Assembly (NCBI RefSeq): GCF_025994315.1
Contig: NZ_BAQE01000004.1
DNA: 64,000 nt
Direction: 5' to 3' (one strand)
Source of the DNA: Swaminathania salitolerans
GTDB lineage: Bacteria; Pseudomonadota; Alphaproteobacteria; Acetobacterales; Acetobacteraceae
The notes under the pieces are model-generated. The model ran no database searches, was not told the origin of the DNA, and worked only from the letters and a program-made list of their open reading frames with translations. Made by a program: the position numbers and the translations under genes. Of this stretch, positions 59,120 through 64,000 are shown in pieces (position 1 is the first letter of the stretch; every line of letters starts with the position of its first letter).

Positions 59120-60271
59120 TCACGGGCAGTCGGACGAAATCGACTCTCCCTTGAGACTCCGATCGGCAAAGGATGCGGCCTCGCTTGCGGCTGCGTTCAG
59201 CAAGGGGGAGTGCTCGACGCGATAGCGATGCACGCTGACCCGTGTGCCCGCGGAGCACAGGGCCTGCTTCAGCTTCTCCTGCTGGGTGGGCGGCACCTGG
59301 GTATCTCCGGTGGCGATGCCCAGCATGACCGGGGGAGCGAGCCTGAGCGAAGGATAGCGCGCCCATTGCAGCGCGGGGGCGAGCGCGTTTTCCGCATCGG
59401 GCTGGAACGTCGTATCGGGTGTGAGACCCGCATGCTCCACCGCTCCGAAGAACTCGCTGCGACAGAGTCTGGAGGCCTTGCGGTAATAGGGCAGTGCCTT
59501 GGGTTTGAAGGCGGTAGACGGATCGAAAGACGGATCTGCGGCGCCGAGCGAAGCGCCCAGAAGCAGCCCGTACACGACACCGGGTGCGAAGCGATGCGGG
59601 CCATGGGCGTGCGTCAGGATATGACCGGAATCTCCATCGAAATAAGGCGCCCCCAGAGCGATCGCCCCCTTGATCTGCAAGCTCGGCGCATAGGATCCGG
59701 CAAGAGATGCCGCAGCCAGCACTGCCTGCGCGCCCTGGTCGTGCCCCATCAGCACGACATGTCCGCTCAGCGCGCTGAAACGCCGCCGGGCTGCGCGCAC
59801 GGAATCCAGCACGGCCATGGCCTCCGACCGCGAGTCGAGATAGAGCGGCGCGCCGGGTTCACCCAGACCGGGATAATCCGTGGCGACCACGGCATAGCCG
59901 CGTCGCAGCCAGGCGCCGTAGAACCGTGCCTGCGGCCCGCCGATCCCCATGACCGAAGGGGCGCAGGTCAGACCGATACCGCTCGTCCCGTGTGCCCAGG
60001 CGAGAACCGGCCACCCACCTGCGGGGGGTGTTCCCTGCGGGATCATCACCTCGGCAGACACGGCAACGAGACGGGTCCGGTCCTGTGCGTTCGTGCTCCG
60101 ATAGGCCATGCGATAGGCCGATCCCGGTATGGCGACGTGCTTGCGATCGAGCTTGATCGCCTGCCCGGCCGCGACAGGGGCGAAACGCGATTCGGCGTCC
60201 TCATCCGCATCCATGGCACAGGCGGCGAGGGTCAGGGCTGAGATCGCCATTACGGCACATACAGAACGCAT
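59120..60271 (-). CDS. Secreted alpha/beta hydrolase, LIP (secretory lipase) type, with Asp at the nucleophile elbow
   Basis: 383 residues from ATG 60271 (GAAGAGAAG upstream). Lipoprotein-type signal peptide with lipobox LAAC, Cys18. The core shows the oxyanion-hole HGTSGIG after WPVLAWA, DYPGLGEPG, and the elbow MGHDQGAQAVLAAA. In ordinary lipases this is GxSxG; here the codon is GAC, Asp178. The C-terminus has GIATGDTQVPPTQQEKL (acid residue) and VEHSPLLNAAASEA with a His, so the remaining triad looks complete. Substrate unknown. Either an unusual nucleophile or an inactive enzyme. Confidence 0.8.
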   Translation of the reverse strand: MRSVCAVMAISALTLAACAMDADEDAESRFAPVAAGQAIKLDRKHVAIPGSAYRMAYRSTNAQDRTRLVAVSAEVMIPQGTPPAGGWPVLAWAHGTSGIGLTCAPSVMGIGGPQARFYGAWLRRGYAVVATDYPGLGEPGAPLYLDSRSEAMAVLDSVRAARRRFSALSGHVVLMGHDQGAQAVLAAASLAGSYAPSLQIKGAIALGAPYFDGDSGHILTHAHGPHRFAPGVVYGLLLGASLGAADPSFDPSTAFKPKALPYYRKASRLCRSEFFGAVEHAGLTPDTTFQPDAENALAPALQWARYPSLRLAPPVMLGIATGDTQVPPTQQEKLKQALCSAGTRVSVHRYRVEHSPLLNAAASEAASFADRSLKGESISSDCP

Positions 60272-60769
60272 CGCTTCTCTTCGTTGTTGAATTCGAGGGG
60301 GCTGATTTCGGACGGGCTGATTTCGGAGGAACTGATTCGGCGGGGGAGGCAAAGCCGGGGAAGAACGACAGGACGGCGATGCGACCCGGCGCGGAAAACG
60401 CAGGATGACGGGCACGGTTCGCAACGCCCTGCAAAGACCCGGCCTTGCAGGAAGCCAGGGAACGATGCCCGAGCCCGGGCCACGCCGTAAAGAGCCGCCC
60501 ATGGTCACCCGAACGTGAAACCACCCCCATAGGACGGGAATATTTTTTCTCTTATTTGTAAGAAAGGGAATGCGGGTTTCCTTTTCTTGTCGTCTTTCCA
60601 TTTTCGTTCCCGTCACCAACGCCAACGACGCCATGCCGGGAGGGTGGACGCCTCTGTTTCATTTCCGATACCGGTCCGGCGAGAGAACAGGGCAGAGATC
60701 CCGCCCGGATCGGCCTTTTCCAGTCAGGCACCACATACTGCGATCATCGCAGGTGAGAGGAGCAGCATC
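60272..60769. other. Divergent region between hydrolase and mmsA, no gene
   Basis: 498 bp. It has a 15-bp tandem array near the hydrolase start, then normal-GC DNA, then an AT-rich patch (60538-60570, ATATTTTTTCTCTTATTTG). The last 200 bp lead into mmsA. Upstream in-frame codons of mmsA (from 60587) have no family similarity. Confidence 0.6.
60299..60343. repeat. Three 15-bp units before the hydrolase start
   Basis: GGGCTGATTTCGGAC, GGGCTGATTTCGGAG, GAACTGATTCGGCGG in tandem, 28 bp upstream of the hydrolase ATG (minus strand). Confidence 0.85.
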
Positions 60770-62266
60770 ATGAGCACTCTGATTCAGCATTTCATCAACG
60801 GGGCGCGCTGCGACGGTCACGGGACCGCACGGGGCGATGTCTTCAATCCGGCGACCGGAAAGGTGACCGGACAACTCGTTCTGGGCACGACGCAGGATGT
60901 CGATGACGCGGTCTCGGCCGCACAGGCCGCCTTTCCGGCCTGGTCCCAGACCACGCCTCTGGCGCGCGCGCGCATTCTCTTCCGCTTCCGCGATCTGATC
61001 GAAAAACACGCGCGCGATCTCGCTGCCGTCATCACCTCCGAACACGGGAAGGTCCTGTCGGACGCACTGGGCGAAGTCACACGCGGCATGGAGGTCGTGG
61101 AGTTCGCGACCGGCGCGCCGGAACTCCTGAAAGGAGAGTTTACCGAACAGGTCGGCCGTGGAATCGATGCCTGGTCCATGCGGCAGCCTCTGGGCGTGGT
61201 CGCCGGAATCACGCCCTTCAACTTCCCGGTCATGGTGCCGCTCTGGATGGCCCCCATGGCACTGGCCTGCGGTAACTGCTTCATCCTCAAACCCTCGGAA
61301 CGCGATCCCTCGGCCTCGCTCGTTCTGGCCGACCTCCTGAAACAGGCCGGATTGCCCGACGGCGTGTTCCAGGTGGTTCATGGCGACAAGACCGTAGTGG
61401 ATGCCCTGCTCCGTCATGACGGCGTACAGGCCATCAGCTTCGTCGGTTCCACCCCCATTGCGCGCTATATCCACGAGACGGGTATCGCCAGCGGCAAGCG
61501 GGTGCAGGCGCTGGGTGGGGCCAAGAACCACGCCGTGATCATGCCCGATTGCGATCTCGACAAGACGGTCGACGCCCTCATGGGGGCGGCTTACGGCTCT
61601 GCCGGAGAACGCTGCATGGCGATTTCGGTCGCCGTTGCTGTCGGGCCGGTTGCCGATGCCCTGGTGGAAAAGCTGGTGCCGCGCGTCAAGGCGCTCAAGA
61701 TCGGCAGCGGAACGGAAGAGGCGACGGAGATGGGGCCTCTGGTCACGAAGGCGCATCGCGACAAGGTCGCCGCCTATGTGACCGCAGGCGCCGAGGAAGG
61801 GGCGACGCTTCTGGTCGACGGTCGCGGTTTCGAACCGGACCGGGAGCCGGGCGGGTTCTTCCTTGGCGGGTCTCTCTTCGATCATGTCACCCCCGGGATG
61901 CGCATCTATCGCGAGGAGATCTTCGGTCCGGTTCTGGCAATCGTCCGGGTGCCCGATTTCGAGACCGCGCTGAAGCTGGTCAACGATCATGAATTCGGAA
62001 ACGGAACGGCCATCTTCACCCGTGACGGCGACAGCGCACGCGCTTTCACCCACCGGGTCCAGGCGGGCATGGTCGGCGTCAATGTTCCCATTCCCGTGCC
62101 GATGGCCTTCCACTCCTTCGGCGGGTGGAAAGCCTCGCTGTTCGGCGACCATCACATGCATGGAGCCGAAGGCGTGCGCTTCTTCACCAGATACAAGGCC
62201 GTCACCTCGCGCTGGCCGACAGGCATACGGCAGGGCGCGGATTTCGTGATGCCGACCCTGGGCTGA
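60770..62266 (+). CDS. mmsA: Methylmalonate-semialdehyde dehydrogenase (CoA-acylating)
   Basis: 498 residues from ATG 60770 (GAGAGGAG upstream). Aldehyde-dehydrogenase fold with GITPFNFPVMVPLWM, GSTPIARYIHETG and LGGAKNHAVIMPD, where Asn replaces the Glu base of other ALDHs, as in MmsA. Catalytic Cys282 is in GERCMAI. It oxidises methylmalonate semialdehyde or malonate semialdehyde to propionyl- or acetyl-CoA. No valine or inositol degradation genes are adjacent, so its pathway in this organism is open. A terminator hairpin follows at 62290. Confidence 0.94.
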   Translation: MSTLIQHFINGARCDGHGTARGDVFNPATGKVTGQLVLGTTQDVDDAVSAAQAAFPAWSQTTPLARARILFRFRDLIEKHARDLAAVITSEHGKVLSDALGEVTRGMEVVEFATGAPELLKGEFTEQVGRGIDAWSMRQPLGVVAGITPFNFPVMVPLWMAPMALACGNCFILKPSERDPSASLVLADLLKQAGLPDGVFQVVHGDKTVVDALLRHDGVQAISFVGSTPIARYIHETGIASGKRVQALGGAKNHAVIMPDCDLDKTVDALMGAAYGSAGERCMAISVAVAVGPVADALVEKLVPRVKALKIGSGTEEATEMGPLVTKAHRDKVAAYVTAGAEEGATLLVDGRGFEPDREPGGFFLGGSLFDHVTPGMRIYREEIFGPVLAIVRVPDFETALKLVNDHEFGNGTAIFTRDGDSARAFTHRVQAGMVGVNVPIPVPMAFHSFGGWKASLFGDHHMHGAEGVRFFTRYKAVTSRWPTGIRQGADFVMPTLG

Positions 62267-62289
62267 TCGCGCGCCGCAAAATGGCCACG

Positions 62290-62323
62290 AACGGGCGCGA
62301 GGCATGTCGTCTCGCGCCCGTTT
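62290..62323 (+). terminator. Rho-independent terminator of mmsA
   Basis: AACGGGCGCGAG, 9-base loop, CTCGCGCCCGTT, then T. A perfect 12-bp stem, 23 bp after the mmsA stop; the T-tract is short. Confidence 0.75.
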
Positions 62324-62427
62324 CACGTCACGGCTCTGCGTTGCGGCGCTTTGCCTGTGCGAAAACTCGGGCTATGTCCGAAGCCCTGAGCGGGTCACTC
62401 TGGCCCGGAAAGCAGTAAGGATATTCC

Positions 62428-62685
62428 ATGAGCGACACCATGCCAGACCGTCTGAGCGCAACACCGGGCAGCCCGTTTCACGACGAGGCCCTGCTCGAGA
62501 AGGGAATCGGCATCCGTTTCAACGGCGAAGAGCGGACCAATGTCGAGGAATACTGCATCAGCGAAGGCTGGGTCCGCCTTGCCGTCGGCAAGACGCTCGA
62601 TCGCAAGGGCCGTCCGATGACGATCAAGGTTTCGGGCACGGTCGAGGCCTGGATCAAGGGCACCGGAGAAGACGGCAAGGAGTAG
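62428..62685 (+). CDS. DUF3297 family protein
   Basis: 85 residues. The family core is LPSSFH-like GSPFHDEALLEKGIGIRFNGEERTNVEEYC, then WVRLAVGKTLDRKGRPM and ending VEAWIKG. AAGGAT precedes the ATG. Function unknown. Its stop is 4 bp before the nucleoside hydrolase start, so the two are co-transcribed. Confidence 0.92.
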   Translation: MSDTMPDRLSATPGSPFHDEALLEKGIGIRFNGEERTNVEEYCISEGWVRLAVGKTLDRKGRPMTIKVSGTVEAWIKGTGEDGKE

Positions 62686-62689
62686 GCCC

Positions 62690-63634
62690 ATGACGCCCAC
62701 GCGGATCATCATCGACACCGATCCCGGTCAGGACGACGCCGTCGCCATTCTTCTGGCGCTGGCCTCGCCGGAGGATATCGCGGTCGAGGCGATCCTGACC
62801 GTGGGCGGCAATAGCGGCATCGCCAACACGACGCGCAATGCCGCGGCCATTCTCGAGCTGGCGGGGCGCACCGATATCCCCCTGCATAGCGGGTGCGACC
62901 TGCCCCTGACCCGCCCGCCCGTGAGGGCCGATCATGTGCATGGCGAAAGCGGGCTGGACGGTGCGGATCTGCCTGCTCCCGTCAAACGGGCGGATTCTCC
63001 CCATGCCGTGGATTTCCTGATCGAGACCCTGCGCCACGAGCCCGAGGGAAGCCTGACCATCGTGACCCTCGGGCCGATGACGAATCTCGCAACCGCGCTG
63101 GTGCAGGCGCCCGATATCGCGCCGCGGATCAACCGGGTCGTCTCCATGCTGGGCGCCTGTTTCGAGGGCGGCAACATCACGCCCAATGCCGAATTCAATG
63201 CCTATGTCGATCCCGAGGCCGCTGCAATCGTGCTCGGCGCGGGCATTCCCGTGGTGCTCCTGCCTCTGGACGTGACCCACAAGGTTCTCACGACCCCGGC
63301 ACGCCTGGGCCGTATCAGGGCCCTCGGCAATGCCGCCGGACGATGTGTCGGCGGAATGCTGGGGTTCTCGGAGCGGTTCGACCTCCAGAAATACAACTGG
63401 CCCGGCGCCCCGCTGCACGATCCCTGCACGATCATGTGGCTGCTTCGACCCGACCTCTTCCAGGGGAGACAGGTCAATGTCGAGATCGAGACGCAAAGCC
63501 CCCTCTCCTCCGGCCAGACGGTGGTGGATTACTGGAGCGTGACCGGTCGCCCCGCCAATGCGCTCTATCTGCGTGATGTCGATTCCGACGGTTTCTATGC
63601 CGTTCTGACGGAGAGACTGGCCCGACTGCCCTGA
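62690..63634 (+). CDS. Inosine-uridine preferring nucleoside hydrolase
   Basis: 314 residues. Calcium-binding N-terminus IIIDTDPGQDDAVAILLAL, the LTIVTLGPMTNLATAL segment, and NAEFNAYVDPEAAAIVL all belong to the IunH/Rih family. It splits ribonucleosides into base and ribose. The catalytic His near LHDPCTIMWLL is present. It is downstream of DUF3297 in one operon. Base specificity is unresolved. Confidence 0.92.
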   Translation: MTPTRIIIDTDPGQDDAVAILLALASPEDIAVEAILTVGGNSGIANTTRNAAAILELAGRTDIPLHSGCDLPLTRPPVRADHVHGESGLDGADLPAPVKRADSPHAVDFLIETLRHEPEGSLTIVTLGPMTNLATALVQAPDIAPRINRVVSMLGACFEGGNITPNAEFNAYVDPEAAAIVLGAGIPVVLLPLDVTHKVLTTPARLGRIRALGNAAGRCVGGMLGFSERFDLQKYNWPGAPLHDPCTIMWLLRPDLFQGRQVNVEIETQSPLSSGQTVVDYWSVTGRPANALYLRDVDSDGFYAVLTERLARLP

Positions 63635-63700
63635 TCCGGTCGAGCCGCGATCCGGTCGGGCCTGATCCGACCTGACCGGGCCTGATCTGTCCCGGGCCGA
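63630..63700. repeat. Degenerate CTGATCCGG-type repeats on the nucleoside hydrolase stop
   Basis: CCTGATCCGGTCGAG, CCGCGATCCGGTCGG, then GCCTGATCCGACCTGA and GCCTGATCTGTCCCGG. The stop codon TGA (63632-63634) lies in the first unit. Confidence 0.65.
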
Positions 63701-63787
63701 CCTTGCGGAGACTTCCGGAGACATGGGGGCCGATCGGTGCGATACGGCGCGATTGCGCCTTCGTCGCGCCGCCCGGCACAGGCGCGG

Positions 63788-64000
63788 TCAGCGCAGGAGA
63801 CGTCTGACCTCGGCAGCGAGCGCCAGACCGAGATCCCGGTTATCCCCGGGCGTGAAATGAACGCCATCGCTGCCCCCGGTCGCGACCGCGCATCCGGCAT
63901 CGAAGAAATCGACCCGCAATGCGGCACTCAGGGCACGATATTGCTCGACCAGGGCACGAATCCGGTCGTGGGCACCGGAAAACTGGGCCGCAAGCCACGC
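63788..64000 (-). CDS. GDSL/SGNH hydrolase, C-terminal part (cut by window edge)
   Basis: 70 residues of the C-terminus ending in TGA at 63788-63790. The segment GGSDGVHFTPGDNRDLGLAL is the catalytic Asp-His block of SGNH (GDSL) esterases, and it is preceded by ALVEQYRALSAALRVDFFDAG, the usual strand before it. The 5' portion is outside the window. It is convergent with the nucleoside hydrolase gene. Confidence 0.85.
   Translation of the reverse strand, partial: AWLAAQFSGAHDRIRALVEQYRALSAALRVDFFDAGCAVATGGSDGVHFTPGDNRDLGLALAAEVRRLLR

Noticed and set aside
1..64000. Mobile elements, prophage or genomic-island ends
   Set aside because: No transposase, integrase or attachment-type repeats were found near tRNA-Tyr or elsewhere; accessory genes here have no mobile flanks.

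Overview
The window looks like chromosome of an acetic acid bacterium (Alphaproteobacteria, Acetobacteraceae). Evidence: a high-GC background, two OprB-type carbohydrate porins, a hopanoid-type RND exporter (HpnN), sugar and rare-sugar enzymes, and a giant Hint-domain surface protein of a kind common in this family. The genus cannot be fixed from the sequence alone. I see no insertion sequence, phage gene, integrase or CRISPR array; most of the window is ordinary core genome with a few accessory blocks.

Layout. 1-4044: end of a GalP-like sugar/H+ symporter, a secreted GH3 beta-glucosidase and an OprB porin, probably one beta-glucoside operon. 4225-8051: DUF3597 protein, a lone sulfotransferase, an MDR-type oxidoreductase, rlmB and tRNA-Tyr(GTA) with its own promoter. 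8230-12557 (minus): PfkB sugar kinase, transaldolase-family protein, and a glnK-amtB operon with a third, secreted Cys-rich gene and a clear terminator. 12734-14745: ubiH-like and cysE coupled by ATGA. 14825-22852 (minus): second OprB, hpnN, then ribD-ribE-ribBA-ribH under an FMN riboswitch. 23141-31079: entericidin-like peptide, photolyase, an unknown protein and mutY, dciA, a Gly/Trp-rich secreted protein, a DUF1328 membrane peptide (28717-28887), and glutamine-dependent nadE.

Accessory part. 31080-36014: an AT-rich leader, an RTX-like exported protein with a strong terminator, and a two-module glycosyltransferase. 36138-43409: a LysR regulator divergent from a TonB receptor, MHS-family symporter and M20/AbgB-like amidohydrolase, plus a D-tagatose/D-psicose 3-epimerase. 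43770-46552: a histidine phosphatase coupled by ATGA to a large unassigned PLP-enzyme-like protein, the best candidate here for an undescribed pathway. 46862-48133: DUF2254 membrane protein. 48331-52662: a 1443-residue protein built from 190-residue repeats (five starts exactly 570 bp apart) followed by a Hint domain.

53256-64000 returns to housekeeping: ilvB-ilvN-ilvC, miaA, serB, a small XRE regulator, a secreted hydrolase with Asp at the nucleophile elbow, mmsA, DUF3297, a nucleoside hydrolase, and the 3' end of a GDSL/SGNH hydrolase.

The most unexpected DNA-level feature recurs across the window: short tandem arrays (units of 11-17 bp, 2-8 copies) at gene ends. In at least five cases the first unit contains the stop codon of the gene. 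Two larger arrays (24961-25072 and 42407-42525) fill the gaps between convergent genes.
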